The position numbers were made by a program, and so were the translations under genes. The notes beneath the pieces are model-generated. The model ran no database searches and had not been told where the DNA came from. It worked only from the letters and a program-made list of their open reading frames with translations. From Paralysiella testudinis (GTDB taxonomy: Bacteria; Pseudomonadota; Gammaproteobacteria; Burkholderiales; Neisseriaceae): a stretch of DNA of 64,000 nucleotides. Each line of letters opens with the position of its first letter. The stretch's first letter is position 1. The DNA lies in assembly GCF_016894345.1 (NCBI RefSeq), contig NZ_CP069798.1, positions 62,001-126,000 of the forward strand, read 5' to 3'. Shown one piece after another: positions 9,513 to 20,537 of the stretch.

Positions 9513-9935
9513 ATGTACCCCTTAACCGACAAACTCTACGTTAGCGCCCAAGTTAGCCCCGCCGACATCGCCGAAGCCGCCGCATTGGGCATCAACACCC
9601 TTATCGGCAACCGCCCCGACGGCGAAGAGCCGCAACAGCCCAACTGGGCAACTGTGGCCGCGTGGGCAGCCGCAGCGGGCATTGAACACCAAATCCACCA
9701 GCCCGTTACCGCCCCCACCCTCAACAGCCACGATGCCGAACGCTTCGCTACCGCCGTGGCCGCCGCCGATGCACCGGTGCTGGCCTACTGCCGCACCGCC
9801 ACCCGCTGCTGCCTCTTGTGGGCGCTAGATGCGGTGGCACACGGCACAAGCGTAAACGAGGCCATTCAACACGCCGCCCGTGCCGGTGTGGACTTAAGCG
9901 GCCAGGCCGCACGCTTACAAGCTGCAGCCCGTTAA
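9513..9935 (+). CDS. DUF442/TIGR01244 family phosphatase-like protein
   Basis: A 140-residue protein of the DUF442 group (beta-lactamase-hydrolase-like, dual-specificity phosphatase fold). Visible features are the N-terminal LYVSAQVSPADIAEAAALG, the NRPDGEE segment and the P-loop-like catalytic CRTATR with Cys near residue 91. The usual family loop is CRTGTRS, so Gly is replaced by Ala here. In other bacteria such proteins are linked to sulfide metabolism or phosphatase activity; substrate is unknown here. Probably co-transcribed with the M61 gene. Confidence 0.82.
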   Translation: MYPLTDKLYVSAQVSPADIAEAAALGINTLIGNRPDGEEPQQPNWATVAAWAAAAGIEHQIHQPVTAPTLNSHDAERFATAVAAADAPVLAYCRTATRCCLLWALDAVAHGTSVNEAIQHAARAGVDLSGQAARLQAAAR

Positions 9936-9967
9936 GCATCACCACCTTAAAAGGCTACCTGAAACTT

Positions 9968-10071
9968 ATACCAATTCGAAAAAATAACCTAACTGCGTTG
10001 GCTCGTCTTGCCGTACTACTTGTACTGTCTGCGACTCGCCGCCTTGTTATCTTATTTTTTCGAATTGGTAT
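9968..10071. repeat. Correia-like element, 104 bp, ATACCAATTC-type ends
   Basis: Near-perfect terminal inverted repeats (ATACCAATTCGAAAAAATAA and its complement) flank a core reading ACTGCGTTGGCTCGTCTTGC, CGTACTACTTGTACTGTCTG and CGCCGCCTTGTTATC. The core aligns along its length with the short (about 106 bp) class of neisserial Correia elements, but the ends differ from the canonical TATAGTGGATTAAATTT. It lies between the DUF442 gene and the recJ-linked gene. Confidence 0.85.
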
Positions 10072-10155
10072 TACCTTGATTCACGCCGATATCAAGCTTC
10101 AGGCAGCCTTTTTAAGTTAAACAAACCCTTATCACTACACCCACCCCATAAAAGC

Positions 10156-10161
10156 TATAAT
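10156..10161 (+). promoter_or_regulatory. Possible -10 box upstream of the recJ-linked gene
   Basis: TATAAT stands 33 bp before the start codon at 10195. No convincing -35 hexamer is seen at the expected spacing, so this is only a candidate. Confidence 0.3.
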
Positions 10162-10194
10162 GCTTTCTTTTGCCCTGTCTGTTTATACTGCACA

Positions 10195-11178
10195 ATGCAA
10201 CAGCTCACCCTTGCCCTGCCCGATTTAGTCTGGCCGCATCCTCAAGCCGCACTGCCTGCGCTACACACCCCCGGCCTTAACCGCCTGCTGCATTGGGGGC
10301 GCAGCCAAAGCCAAGCAGCAGCCGCCAACAGCACGTTTTTTGGCCGTTTTTTATGGCAAGGCTCCTTATTAAAACAAGGCTTGCAAACACTGGGGCTGCC
10401 TGAAAGCCAAGCCGCATTTTGGTGCAGCCCGATGCATCAACACATCGGCATGCACAGCGCGCAAATCATCAGCGGCAATACCTTGGCGATTCAAGCCGAT
10501 GAAGCTGCCGCTTGGTGTGCGCAGCTGAGCCGTTTTTTTGCCGACCAATATTGGCATTTTTATCCCTACCGCGCGGATTTATGGCTGGTAAGCTGCCCGC
10601 AGCCGCCACAATGGCAAGCTGCACCGATACTGGATTTAAACCGCCACCTCGATGCCGCCAACAAACCCAGCGGCAATGGCGCCAACACTTTATTACAAGC
10701 GCAAACCGAAATACAAATGCTGTTACACAGCCACGCCTTAAACCACGCCCGTCAACAACACGGCCGCCCGCCGGTAAATGGCGTGTGGTGCTGGCGTGAT
10801 GCGCCCGGCGAGGCCGACCCGCACACCTTGCTGCTCACCGATTCCGGCTGGGCGCAAAACAGCCTGCCCTTGCGCCACACACTACCGCCCAACTGGGCTG
10901 AGCTGCAAAACCAATACACCGCTTCAGGCAGCCCCATGCACACAGTCATGTTTGACGACAGCCTGATGTTGCCGGTGGCACAAGGCGACGGCCACACCTA
11001 TGCCGCGCAACTGCAAGACTGGGATCAACGCTGGTTTACGCCCGCACACCACGCCTTGGCTTCAGGCAGCCTCAAACAACTGTGCATCAGCAGCCAACAC
11101 GCCAGCCTGTGGGTGCGCAAACCGGCTCTGCCGCCGTTTTGGCGTCGCCAGCCGGTGTTTCAGGGAGCTTGGTTATGA
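10195..11178 (+). CDS. Conserved protein upstream of recJ (function unknown)
   Basis: The 327-residue soluble protein has no catalytic motif I can name. It resembles beta-proteobacterial proteins, often labelled phosphoglycerate-mutase-like or regulatory protein, found next to recJ; the stretch TEIQMLLHSHALNHAR followed by PPVNGVWCW is the recognisable family signature. I do not see a phosphoglycerate mutase active site. The stop codon overlaps the recJ start (ATGA), so the two are translationally coupled. Two uptake-sequence-derived peptides occur (LPESQ near 69, ASGSLKQL near 287). Confidence 0.72.
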   Translation: MQQLTLALPDLVWPHPQAALPALHTPGLNRLLHWGRSQSQAAAANSTFFGRFLWQGSLLKQGLQTLGLPESQAAFWCSPMHQHIGMHSAQIISGNTLAIQADEAAAWCAQLSRFFADQYWHFYPYRADLWLVSCPQPPQWQAAPILDLNRHLDAANKPSGNGANTLLQAQTEIQMLLHSHALNHARQQHGRPPVNGVWCWRDAPGEADPHTLLLTDSGWAQNSLPLRHTLPPNWAELQNQYTASGSPMHTVMFDDSLMLPVAQGDGHTYAAQLQDWDQRWFTPAHHALASGSLKQLCISSQHASLWVRKPALPPFWRRQPVFQGAWL

Positions 11179-12893
11179 GTCATATGAGCGCCAAAATCCG
11201 CATCCGCCAAGCCGACCACCATGCCTACCAAACGCTGTTGGCCGCCGGCACCGACCCCTTACTGGCGCGCTTATGTGCCGCCCGCAATGTCAAAACCGCC
11301 GCCGAATTGGGCGATAAGCTCACGCAACTGCTGCCCTACGGTGATTTAAAAAACATCACCGCCGCCACCGAGCGTCTGACGCTTGCCATTGCCCGCCAAG
11401 AGCGCATTTTGATTGTGGCCGACTACGATGCCGACGGCGCCACCGCCTGCGCCGTGGCGATGATTGGCTTGGCGCGCATGGGCGCCCAAGTGGATTTTCT
11501 GGTGCCCAACCGCTTCGAACACGGCTACGGCCTCACCCCGCAATTGGCCGAAATGGCCGCCGAGCGCCAAGCGCAGTTCATCATGACTGTAGACAACGGC
11601 ATTGCCAGCGTGGCCGGGGTGGCACACGCCCAAGCCTTAGGGCTGGACGTATTGATTACCGACCACCACCTGCCCGGCGACACCCTGCCCAACTGTATTA
11701 TCGTCAACCCCAACCAGCCCGGCTGCGGCTTTGCCGCCAAATCACTGGCCGGCGTGGGCGTGGTGTTTTATGTATTGATGGCCTTGCGTGCGCACTTGCG
11801 CCAACAGCAGCATTTCCACGCAAGGCTGCCTGAACCCAATTTGGCCGAGCTACTGGACTTGGTGGCGCTGGGCACCGTGGCCGATGTGGTGAGCTTGGAT
11901 CACAACAACCGCATCTTGGTGGCGCAAGGCATCAAACGCATGCGTGCCGGGCTGATGCGCCCCGGCATCCGCGCCTTGTTCGATATAGCCAAGCGCGATT
12001 GGCGTAAGGCACAGCCGTTTGACTTGGGCTTTGCCATCGGCCCGCGCATCAACGCCGCGGGGCGCCTAGACGACATGAGCTTGGGCATCGCCTGCTTATT
12101 GGCTGCGGATGATGCCAGCGCCCAAGCACTGGCCGCACAGCTCGACGCCTTAAACCGCGAGCGCCGCCAAATCGAGCACAGCATGCTCGATGAAGCCTTG
12201 GCCGGGCTGGACAACATCAACGCCAACCAGTTCAGTGTAGTAGCCTATCGCGATGATTGGCACCAAGGCGTGGTGGGCATTGTGGCCAGCCGCCTGCGCG
12301 AGCGCTTCCACCGCCCGGTGATTGTGTTCGCCCCCGCCGACAACGGCGAAATCCGCGGCTCCGGCCGCTCCATCGCGGCGCTACACCTGCGCGACGCACT
12401 GGATTTGGTGAGCAAACGCGAGCCGGATTTAATCCTCAAATTCGGCGGCCACGCCATGGCGGCCGGTTTAAGCATCGCCGAAGCCAAGCTGCCCCGTTTT
12501 CAGGCAGCCTTTGAAGCCGTGGTGGCCGAATGGCTAAATAGCGACGACTTAAACCAATGCTATATCACCGACGGCGTGCTCGACACCGAACAATTGTGCT
12601 TGAATCAAGCACAACAACTGGCCGCCCAAGTATGGGGCCAAGGCTTTACCCCGCCCAGCTTTACCGACGAATTCACCGTAGTGTGGCAAAAACCGGTGGG
12701 TACCCAACACCTGAAAGCCGGTTTGTGTAAAAACGGCCACATCGTGGAAGCCCTGTTTTTCCGCTGCACCGACACCCTGCCACCCACCATCCGCACCGTT
12801 TACCGCCCCGTGGCCAACGAATGGCGCAACCAAATCGAATTGCAGCTGTATATCGATTATTGGGAAGCCGGTGACGTGCAGCCAGCCAGCTAA
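11175..12893 (+). CDS. recJ: Single-stranded-DNA-specific 5'-3' exonuclease RecJ
   Basis: RecJ, 572 residues, a DHH-superfamily nuclease of recombination and mismatch repair. Motifs present are VADYDADGATA (motif I), TVDNGIAS, ITDHHLPGD (DHH), LGTVADVV and, in the DHHA1 part, GSGRSIAALHLRDAL with FGGHAMAAGLS. The C-terminal OB-like domain is complete. The start at 11175 (MSHMSAKIRIRQ) overlaps the preceding stop codon as ATGA; an in-frame reading from 11082 would lie inside the preceding gene. Length matches the family. Confidence 0.95.
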   Translation: MSHMSAKIRIRQADHHAYQTLLAAGTDPLLARLCAARNVKTAAELGDKLTQLLPYGDLKNITAATERLTLAIARQERILIVADYDADGATACAVAMIGLARMGAQVDFLVPNRFEHGYGLTPQLAEMAAERQAQFIMTVDNGIASVAGVAHAQALGLDVLITDHHLPGDTLPNCIIVNPNQPGCGFAAKSLAGVGVVFYVLMALRAHLRQQQHFHARLPEPNLAELLDLVALGTVADVVSLDHNNRILVAQGIKRMRAGLMRPGIRALFDIAKRDWRKAQPFDLGFAIGPRINAAGRLDDMSLGIACLLAADDASAQALAAQLDALNRERRQIEHSMLDEALAGLDNINANQFSVVAYRDDWHQGVVGIVASRLRERFHRPVIVFAPADNGEIRGSGRSIAALHLRDALDLVSKREPDLILKFGGHAMAAGLSIAEAKLPRFQAAFEAVVAEWLNSDDLNQCYITDGVLDTEQLCLNQAQQLAAQVWGQGFTPPSFTDEFTVVWQKPVGTQHLKAGLCKNGHIVEALFFRCTDTLPPTIRTVYRPVANEWRNQIELQLYIDYWEAGDVQPAS

Positions 12894-13316
12894 AAACCAA
12901 CCCATCCACAGGCTGCCTGTTTTGATACCTCATCCAGTGCAAAATCGCCACAGCCCATTTTCAGGCAGCCTGCGCATCAGCCGTTTAATTAAAATTAAAC
13001 AAATCAACCAAACACGCATGGCTGCGGTATGCACTTAAAACCACACAACTTCCACGCCATCTTTCTCAAGTAGGCTGCCTGAAAAGCAAATTTACTTTAT
13101 AATCCGTTAAAACAGCGTTAATCAACACCACAAAATGGCCATAGCAGGTATAAAAGCCGCAACATTTAAGCCATATTTGCATATTATCGCAACGCATAAA
13201 ATCGGCAACGGCAGTGTTAATGTTTGCCGTGAATCAAAATTAAGGGGCAGCGGCATATGCCCATCATTTTGAATTATTAAATTAACCCCAGTATTTTCCA
13301 TCACGAGCACAGCCCC
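12894..13316. other. Intergenic region before pilF
   Basis: These 423 bp hold no convincing gene. They contain a partial uptake sequence near 12911, full ones near 12959 (reverse) and 13073 (forward), and a TATAAT at 13098-13103 that could serve the pil operon but has no good -35. The part 13110-13300 is AT-richer than its surroundings and shows nothing I can name. Confidence 0.5.
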
Positions 13317-14993
13317 ATGAGCATCGGTTTATTACGCGTTTTGTACCAGCATAAAATCATCGGCTCCGACCAAGTCGATAAATACCGCGAAGCGTTGGAC
13401 AAAAAGCAGAATATCGTACCCTTATTGTTTGAATCGGGCGTGATTAAAGCTGACGGCCTGGCCAAACTGCTGTCGCAAACCTTCCGTTTTCCCCTGCTGG
13501 ATTTAAATGAATACAACAGCAGCCTGATGGTGGCCGGGGTATTCAGTGATAAGCAAATCGAAGCCCATCGCTGCATTCCTTTATTTCAACGCGGGCGGCG
13601 GCTGTTTCTGGCGGTGTCCGACCCCACCCAGATTCAAACCTACCAACAAATGGCCGCCAGCCTCAACCTCACTGTTGATTTGGTGGTGGTGCGCGATGAC
13701 CAGCTCAACAGCCTTATGGAAGGCATCGCCCAAAAATCTTCCACCTTGCTTGATGAAATCAGCAGCGAAATCAGCGGCGGCGGTGAAAGCAAAACCGTTA
13801 CCGTGGGCGACGATGAAGCCGAAGACGGCCCGGTGGCACGCTTTATCTACAAAATTTTGAGCGACGCACTGGCCGCCGGCGCCTCCGACATCCATTTTGA
13901 ATTTTACGAAGAAAGTGCACGGGTACGCTTCCGTGTTGACGGACAATTGCGCGAAGTGGTGCGCCCGCCGCTGAACATCCGCAACCAGCTGGCTTCACGC
14001 ATCAAAGTGATGGCCAAAATGGATATTTCTGAAAAACGCATTCCCCAAGACGGCCGTATCCAATTGGTATTCCAAAAAGGTGTTAAGGCCATTGACTTTC
14101 GCGTCAGCACCCTGCCCACGCTGTTTGGCGAAAAAATCGTGATGCGGATTTTGAATTCCGATGCCTCCACGCTGAACATTGACCAACTGGGCTTTGAAGA
14201 CTTCCAAAAACAACTGATTCTGGAGGCCATCCACCGCCCCTACGGCATGGTGTTGGTCACCGGCCCCACTGGTTCGGGCAAAACCGTATCGCTTTATACC
14301 TGCCTGAATATCCTCAATACCGACGGCGTGAATATCTCCACCGCCGAAGACCCGGCCGAGATTAACCTGCCCGGCATCAACCAAGTGAATGTAAACGACA
14401 AACAGGGGCTGACCTTTGCCGCTGCACTCAAGTCGTTTCTACGCCAAGATCCGGATATCATCATGGTGGGCGAGATCCGCGACCTAGAAACCGCCGACAT
14501 CGCCATTAAAGCCGCCCAAACCGGCCACATGGTATTCTCCACCCTGCACACCAACAATGCCCCGGCCACCTTGTCGCGGATGTTGAATATGGGTGTGGCA
14601 CCGTTTAATATTGCCAGCTCGGTGAACCTGATTATGGCGCAACGCTTGGTGCGCCGCCTGTGTTCATGCAAAGCACCAATGGAGCGCCCGCCAACACCGG
14701 CGCTAAAAAAAGCCGGTTTCACCGATGAAGATTTGGCCAAAGAATGGACCATGTACCGCCCAGTGGGCTGCGACCGCTGCCGCGGCAAAGGCTATAAAGG
14801 CCGTGCCGGTGTGTACGAAGTGATGCCGGTAAGCGACAATATGCAACGCATCATCATGAACAACGGCAATGAAGTGGACATCAGCAGCCAAGCCTATAAA
14901 GAAGGCATGGTCGATTTGCGTCGCGCCGGTTTATTAAAAGTGATGCAGGGCGCCACCTCGCTGGAAGAAATCTTGGCGCACACCAACGATTAA
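13317..14993 (+). CDS. pilF: Type IV pilus assembly ATPase PilF (PilB homologue)
   Basis: The 558-residue cytoplasmic ATPase drives pilus extension. It has an N-terminal MshEN/GSPII_E_N region (about 1-140), a Walker A GPTGSGKT at 316-323, an Asp box and Walker B ([19 protein letters not shown]), a His box ([11 protein letters not shown]) and the four-cysteine zinc motif characteristic of extension ATPases (CSC near 449, CDRC near 485). It is followed by pilG and pilD, the usual neisserial pilFGD order. Also needed for natural transformation. Confidence 0.95.
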   Translation: MSIGLLRVLYQHKIIGSDQVDKYREALDKKQNIVPLLFESGVIKADGLAKLLSQTFRFPLLDLNEYNSSLMVAGVFSDKQIEAHRCIPLFQRGRRLFLAVSDPTQIQTYQQMAASLNLTVDLVVVRDDQLNSLMEGIAQKSSTLLDEISSEISGGGESKTVTVGDDEAEDGPVARFIYKILSDALAAGASDIHFEFYEESARVRFRVDGQLREVVRPPLNIRNQLASRIKVMAKMDISEKRIPQDGRIQLVFQKGVKAIDFRVSTLPTLFGEKIVMRILNSDASTLNIDQLGFEDFQKQLILEAIHRPYGMVLVTGPTGSGKTVSLYTCLNILNTDGVNISTAEDPAEINLPGINQVNVNDKQGLTFAAALKSFLRQDPDIIMVGEIRDLETADIAIKAAQTGHMVFSTLHTNNAPATLSRMLNMGVAPFNIASSVNLIMAQRLVRRLCSCKAPMERPPTPALKKAGFTDEDLAKEWTMYRPVGCDRCRGKGYKGRAGVYEVMPVSDNMQRIIMNNGNEVDISSQAYKEGMVDLRRAGLLKVMQGATSLEEILAHTND

Positions 14994-15052
14994 ACCTTTA
15001 TTTTTTATTTTTGCGGGCAAACAAGCTTTAAAACAACAGCATAGGGAACAGC

Positions 15053-16282
15053 ATGAGCACCAAAAACAAAAGCACCCCCAAACAAACCGGTAAGCGCTTT
15101 AGTTTTGAGGGAAAAAACCTGAGTACCGAGCAAATTGTGCGCGGCGAAGTGGTGGCCAAAGACGAGGCCGAAGCGCGTGCGAAATTGTCGCGCCGCCAAA
15201 TCAAGGTGATTCAAATCACCAAAATGAAGGTCAGCCGCCAAAAACGCATCACCCAGGCCGACATCACCGTGTTTACCCGCCAACTGGCCACCATGATGAA
15301 GGCCGGTTTGCCCTTGATGCAGGCGTTTGATATTGTGGCCAAAGGGCACGCCAATGCCTCGATGACCAAGCTGCTGATGGACATCCGCGGCGACATCGAG
15401 CAAGGTACCTCTATGGCCGATGCCTTTGCCAAACACCCCAAGTATTTCGACCGCTTTTACAGCAATCTGGTGCGTGCCGGCGAAGCAGGCGGCGTACTGG
15501 AAAGCTTGCTGGACAAGCTGGCCACCTACAAAGAAAAAACCCAAGCCATTAAGAAAAAAGTGAAAAGTGCACTCACCTATCCGGCAGCCGTAGTGGTGGT
15601 GGCGATTGCGCTGGTGATTGTGATGATGATGTTTGTACTGCCCGAGTTTGGCAAGGTGTATGACGGCATGGGGGTGGCCTTGCCGGCACTCACTCAGTTT
15701 ATGATGAATATTTCCGACTTTTTCGTGGCCTACGGCTGGCTGGTGATTATCGGCCTAATCGGTGCAGTGGTGGGCTTTTACCAATGGCTGCAACGCTCGC
15801 CCAAGCTGCAAAAACGGGTGGATGCCCTATTGCTGAAAATGCCGATTTTCGGCGGCATTGTACGCAAGGCCACCATTGCACGCTGGGCGCGCACCACCTC
15901 TACATTGTTTGCCGCCGGGGTGCCGCTGGTGGAAGTGCTGGATTCGGTGGCCGGCGCTTCTGGCAATATTATTTACGAAGAAGCCACCCAGGAAATCCGC
16001 AGCAAGGTTAACCAAGGTATTTCGCTGACATCCGGTATGGTGGCCACCGATTTGTTTCCCAATATGATGGTGCAGATGGCCTCCATCGGCGAAGAGTCGG
16101 GCGCGCTGGACGATATGCTGAATAAGGCGGCCGAATTTTATGAAGACGAGGTGGACAATGCGGTGTCGCAGCTGTCTTCACTGATGGAACCCATCATTAT
16201 GGTGGTATTGGGCGGTATTATCGGCGTAATTTTGGTGGCCATGTACTTGCCGCTATTCAACTTGGGCAATGTGGTCGGCTAG
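15053..16282 (+). CDS. pilG: Type IV pilus inner-membrane platform protein PilG (PilC homologue)
   Basis: The 409-residue platform protein links the pilus motor to the fibre. Two repeated T2SSF domains (about 73-196 and 276-398) each end in membrane helices; TRQLATMMKAGLPLMQAFD and ARTTSTLFAAGVPLVEVLD are the matching motifs of the repeats. The N-terminal 70 residues are the short soluble KGKxxxG-type region (SFEGKNL). It lies 59 bp after pilF. Confidence 0.95.
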   Translation: MSTKNKSTPKQTGKRFSFEGKNLSTEQIVRGEVVAKDEAEARAKLSRRQIKVIQITKMKVSRQKRITQADITVFTRQLATMMKAGLPLMQAFDIVAKGHANASMTKLLMDIRGDIEQGTSMADAFAKHPKYFDRFYSNLVRAGEAGGVLESLLDKLATYKEKTQAIKKKVKSALTYPAAVVVVAIALVIVMMMFVLPEFGKVYDGMGVALPALTQFMMNISDFFVAYGWLVIIGLIGAVVGFYQWLQRSPKLQKRVDALLLKMPIFGGIVRKATIARWARTTSTLFAAGVPLVEVLDSVAGASGNIIYEEATQEIRSKVNQGISLTSGMVATDLFPNMMVQMASIGEESGALDDMLNKAAEFYEDEVDNAVSQLSSLMEPIIMVVLGGIIGVILVAMYLPLFNLGNVVG

Positions 16283-16318
16283 GCTGCCTGAAACCTGTGT
16301 TATTAAAGAAAAACAATC

Positions 16319-17170
16319 ATGTCCGATACCGTTTTGTATATTGCTTTAGCCGCCCTATTGGGTTTGGTGGTGGGCAGTTTTTTGAATGTGGTGGTGTACC
16401 GCCTACCCATTATGCTGGAGCGCGGCTGGCGGCGTGAGGCACGAGCAGTGCTGGCTTTGCCGCCCGACACTGATGACGAGCAACGCTTTAATCTACTCGT
16501 ACCCGCTTCGGCCTGCCCGCATTGTCATGCGCCGGTGAAACCGTGGCAAAACATTCCGGTACTGAGCTTTTTGCTGCTCAAAGCCCGCTGCCATAGTTGT
16601 CACACACCGATTTCTTGGCGCTATCCACTGGTAGAAATTCTTACTGCGACCGCATTCGCAGTGGTGGTGTGGCGTTTCGGCTGGAATGAAACCGCGTGGA
16701 TGGGCTTGCTGTTCACCGCCGTGTTGCTGGCGCTCACCTTTATTGATGTTGACACCCAGTTACTGCCGGATCAGCTCACCCTGCCGCTTATTTGGCTGGG
16801 CTTGCTGTTTAATTTATGGCTAGGCTTTGTGCCTTTAACGCAAGCAGTGCTGGGCGCGGTATTGGGCTATTTGAGTTTATGGTCGCTGTTTTGGCTATTT
16901 AAACTGCTCACCGGCAAAGACGGCATGGGCTATGGCGACTTTAAGCTTTTGGCCGCATTGGGTGCTTGGCTGGGTGCCGCCACTTTACCGGTGATTGTGT
17001 TGATGGCGGCGCTGGTGGGGATTGTGGCTTCGATTATCCTCAAAGTGGCACGCAACCAACCAATGGCCTTCGGCCCGGCGCTGGCGGTTGCCGGCTGGAT
17101 TGTGTTTGTGGCCAATGAGCCGATTAAGCAAGCCATCCAGTGGTGGCTGCACTCCGCAGGCTTGGCATGA
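16319..17170 (+). CDS. pilD: Prepilin peptidase / N-methyltransferase PilD
   Basis: The 283-residue inner-membrane aspartic protease cleaves and methylates type IV prepilins. The N-terminal domain has GSFLNVVVYRLP and a zinc-type four-cysteine motif (CPHC near 66, CHSC near 91). The catalytic aspartates lie in FIDVDTQLLPDQLT (about 139) and the GYGDFKLL motif (about 204). It follows pilG by 36 bp and its stop overlaps the coaE start as ATGA. Confidence 0.95.
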   Translation: MSDTVLYIALAALLGLVVGSFLNVVVYRLPIMLERGWRREARAVLALPPDTDDEQRFNLLVPASACPHCHAPVKPWQNIPVLSFLLLKARCHSCHTPISWRYPLVEILTATAFAVVVWRFGWNETAWMGLLFTAVLLALTFIDVDTQLLPDQLTLPLIWLGLLFNLWLGFVPLTQAVLGAVLGYLSLWSLFWLFKLLTGKDGMGYGDFKLLAALGAWLGAATLPVIVLMAALVGIVASIILKVARNQPMAFGPALAVAGWIVFVANEPIKQAIQWWLHSAGLA

Positions 17171-17775
17171 CGCTGTGGGTGGGGCTTACCGGCGGCATCG
17201 GCAGCGGTAAATCTACCGTGGCGGCGCGGTTTGCCTCTCATGGCGTGCCGGTGTTAGACGCTGATGCGATTGCCCACAACCTCACCGCAGCCAATGGCGC
17301 CGCCCTGCCCGCCATTCGCGCCCATTGGGGTGATGCCGTTTTTGCTGCCACCGGCCAACTGAATCGCGCCGCGCTGCGTCAACGTGTTTTTGCCGATGCA
17401 ACACAAAAACAGCAGCTGGAAAGCCTGCTGCACCCGCTGATTTTCGATGCCATTCAGGCAGCCCAACAACACACCGCCTTGCCGCACGGCTACGGCGTGG
17501 TAGAAATACCGCTGCTCACCGAAATCCCCCGCTTCCGGCAATTGGTACAGCGCATTCTGGTGCTGGACGTAGCGGAACCTTTGCAAATCGAGCGGGTCAA
17601 GCAACGCAGCCAATTAAGCGATGCCGCCGTGGCCACCATTATGGCGCAGCAAGCCAGCCGTCAACAGCGCTTGGCCATTGCCGACGATGTCTTGACCAAC
17701 CACGGCGACTTATCCGCACTGCACACCGCTGTCGACCAACTGCACCAATACTATACTGCCCTAAGCCAGCCATGA
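17167..17775 (+). CDS. coaE: Dephospho-CoA kinase
   Basis: The 202-residue last enzyme of coenzyme A synthesis phosphorylates dephospho-CoA. Walker A GLTGGIGSGKST is at residues 6-17, followed by LDADAIAHNL; the lid region VVEIPLLTE and the nucleotide-binding RVKQRSQL are present. The start at 17167 overlaps the pilD stop; the following zapD also starts in an ATGA overlap, so pilD-coaE-zapD-yacG is one tightly coupled operon. Confidence 0.95.
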   Translation: MTLWVGLTGGIGSGKSTVAARFASHGVPVLDADAIAHNLTAANGAALPAIRAHWGDAVFAATGQLNRAALRQRVFADATQKQQLESLLHPLIFDAIQAAQQHTALPHGYGVVEIPLLTEIPRFRQLVQRILVLDVAEPLQIERVKQRSQLSDAAVATIMAQQASRQQRLAIADDVLTNHGDLSALHTAVDQLHQYYTALSQP

Positions 17776-18545
17776 CCGACCACATCCGTTACGAACACCC
17801 CCTCTCCGAGCGCATCCGCAATTTTTTACGCTTGGAGCATTTGTTTGCCCGCTTTCGCGACACCAGCAACAGCAATGAAGCCTGCGCCCACCACACTGCC
17901 CTGTTTACCCTGTTTGAAATCATGGAAGCAGCGGCGCGTGCCGAATTGAAGCTGGATATTTTGCAAGAGCTGGAACGGCAAAAAACCTTGGTGGATCAAT
18001 ATCCGCAATGGAGCGCCGAACAACAGCAAGCCCGCTTGGATGCCTTGCAAACGGCCACCCAAAATCTGCACAATGTGCACCAGAAATTCGGCCAACACCT
18101 GCGTGAAAACGAATGGCTGATGGCCATCAAACAGCGCATGTTGGTGCCCGGGGGCACCAGCCCGTTTGATTTGCCGTCCTATTTTTATTGGCAACAACTG
18201 GGCACCGAGACACGGCAGCAACAGCTACACCAGTGGATACAGAGCCTGCTGCCCACCTATGAAGCCATCTACCTGTTGCTGCACATTTTGCGCAGCAACA
18301 GTTGGGTGGTGGCTTGCGAAACCAGTGGCGGCAGCTATCAGCACAACAGCCTGGCACAAAACATCCATTTGTTGGCCATTGATGTGGCACTGGCACATGC
18401 TGCCTTGCCGGAAGTGTCGGCCAATAAATACTTCACCCACATCCGTTTTCTGCAAGCCTCGCAACAACAGGCGCGCGGCAAGGCGCTGGAAGGTCAGATT
18501 CCCTTTCAGCTGATTATGTGCAGCTTCGACCCGGTGATTCGCTGA
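17772..18545 (+). CDS. zapD: Cell division protein ZapD
   Basis: The 257-residue cytoplasmic FtsZ-ring cross-linking protein (formerly YacF/DUF1342). Recognisable parts are [19 protein letters not shown] at residues 8-26 and GGSYQHNS near 186. The alpha-helical N-terminal domain and beta C-terminal domain match the family length. Coupled to coaE (4 bp overlap) and to yacG. Confidence 0.94.
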   Translation: MTDHIRYEHPLSERIRNFLRLEHLFARFRDTSNSNEACAHHTALFTLFEIMEAAARAELKLDILQELERQKTLVDQYPQWSAEQQQARLDALQTATQNLHNVHQKFGQHLRENEWLMAIKQRMLVPGGTSPFDLPSYFYWQQLGTETRQQQLHQWIQSLLPTYEAIYLLLHILRSNSWVVACETSGGSYQHNSLAQNIHLLAIDVALAHAALPEVSANKYFTHIRFLQASQQQARGKALEGQIPFQLIMCSFDPVIR

Positions 18546-18745
18546 TGCCACCCACCACCAAACCGCTCACCGTCACCTGCCCCACCTGCGGCAAAGACGT
18601 GGCTTGGCTGCCTGAAAACCGCCAGCGCCCGTTTTGCAGCCAACGCTGCAAATTGATTGATTTGGGCGCATGGGCGGCAGAAGACTATACAGTAGCCGCC
18701 GCAGAAGACAGCCCGCAAGAAGACGACCTGCATCCGCGCCATTAG
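18545..18745 (+). CDS. yacG: DNA gyrase inhibitor YacG
   Basis: A 66-residue zinc protein with CPTCGKDV and [11 protein letters not shown], the paired cysteines of the YacG zinc finger, and an acidic C-terminus. The start MPPTTKPL at 18545 shares one base with the zapD stop codon (TGATG). An internal [12 protein letters not shown] is encoded across an uptake sequence, a position also common in family members. Coenzyme A-zapD-yacG order is typical. Confidence 0.93.
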   Translation: MPPTTKPLTVTCPTCGKDVAWLPENRQRPFCSQRCKLIDLGAWAAEDYTVAAAEDSPQEDDLHPRH

Positions 18746-18805
18746 CGCCTGTTCACAGGCCATTCCGGCTTTCAGGCAGCCTCACCCACACACCCTTAAA
18801 CAACC

Positions 18806-19719
<914 letters not shown>

Positions 19720-19723
<4 letters not shown>

Positions 19724-20481
19724 ATTTCACCGGCTTTTACACCCTGTTTAAAAAAGAAGTGCTGCGGTTTTGGAAAGTGGGCTTTCAAACCTTGTCTGCC
19801 CCCATTCTCACCGCCTTGCTGTATCAATTGATTTTTTCACACGTCATGCGTGGCCACACTGACGTATTGCCCGGCGTGAGCTACACCGCTTTTCTGATTC
19901 CCGGCCTGGCGATGATGTCGATGACGCAAAACGCCTTTGCCAACGCCTCTTCCAGCCTGATTCAATCGCGCATCACCGGCAATCTGGTGTTTATTTTGCT
20001 GCCGCCGCTATCCAGCCAGGCGTTTTTCGGCGCTTACGTGGCCGCCGCCGTGGTGCGCGGCTTGGTCGTGGGCGCGGGCGTGCTGGCGGTAACCGCCTGG
20101 TTCGGCCTGCCCATGCCGCACAACGTATTGTGGATTGTGATGTTTGCCTTGCTCGGCTGCGGCATTATGGCCGTGTTCGGCCTGCTGGCGGGCATTGTGG
20201 CCGAAAAATTCGACCAACTGGCCGCGTTCCAGAATTTTCTGATTATGCCGCTCACCTTTTTATCGGGCGTGTTTTATTCCATCAACTCACTGCCGCCGTT
20301 TTGGCGCGCCATCAGCCACGCCAACCCGGTGTTTTACATGATAGACGGCTTTCGCTACGGCTTTTTCGGTGCCAGCGACGTATCGCCGTGGCTGTCGTTG
20401 GCGATTGTGGGCAGCAGCTTTATTGTGTTGAGCATCGCCATCCATGCCGTGTTAAAATCTGGCTATAAATTACGCAGCTGA
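19720..20481 (+). CDS. ABC-2 type transporter permease (YadH/NodJ-like)
   Basis: The 253-residue permease with six membrane helices partners the preceding ATPase. The family signature PLTFLSGVFYSINSLP lies near 178-193 and is followed by the conserved NPVFYMIDGFRYGF. A paired uptake-sequence terminator follows at once, so the transporter is a two-gene unit. Confidence 0.92.
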
Positions 20482-20482
20482 T

Positions 20483-20519
20483 TTTCAGGTAGCCTTTAAA
20501 CAAAAGGCTGCCTGAAACC
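20483..20519 (+). terminator. DUS-pair terminator with mixed dialects
   Basis: TTTCAGGTAGCCTTT and AAGGCTGCCTGAAA form a stem with one G-U pair, followed by CCTTTTT. The first arm is the complement of AGGCTACCTGAA, the second is AGGCTGCCTGAA, so the hairpin joins two uptake-sequence dialects. Confidence 0.75.
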
Positions 20520-20537
20520 TTTTTACGAAAGAACACC

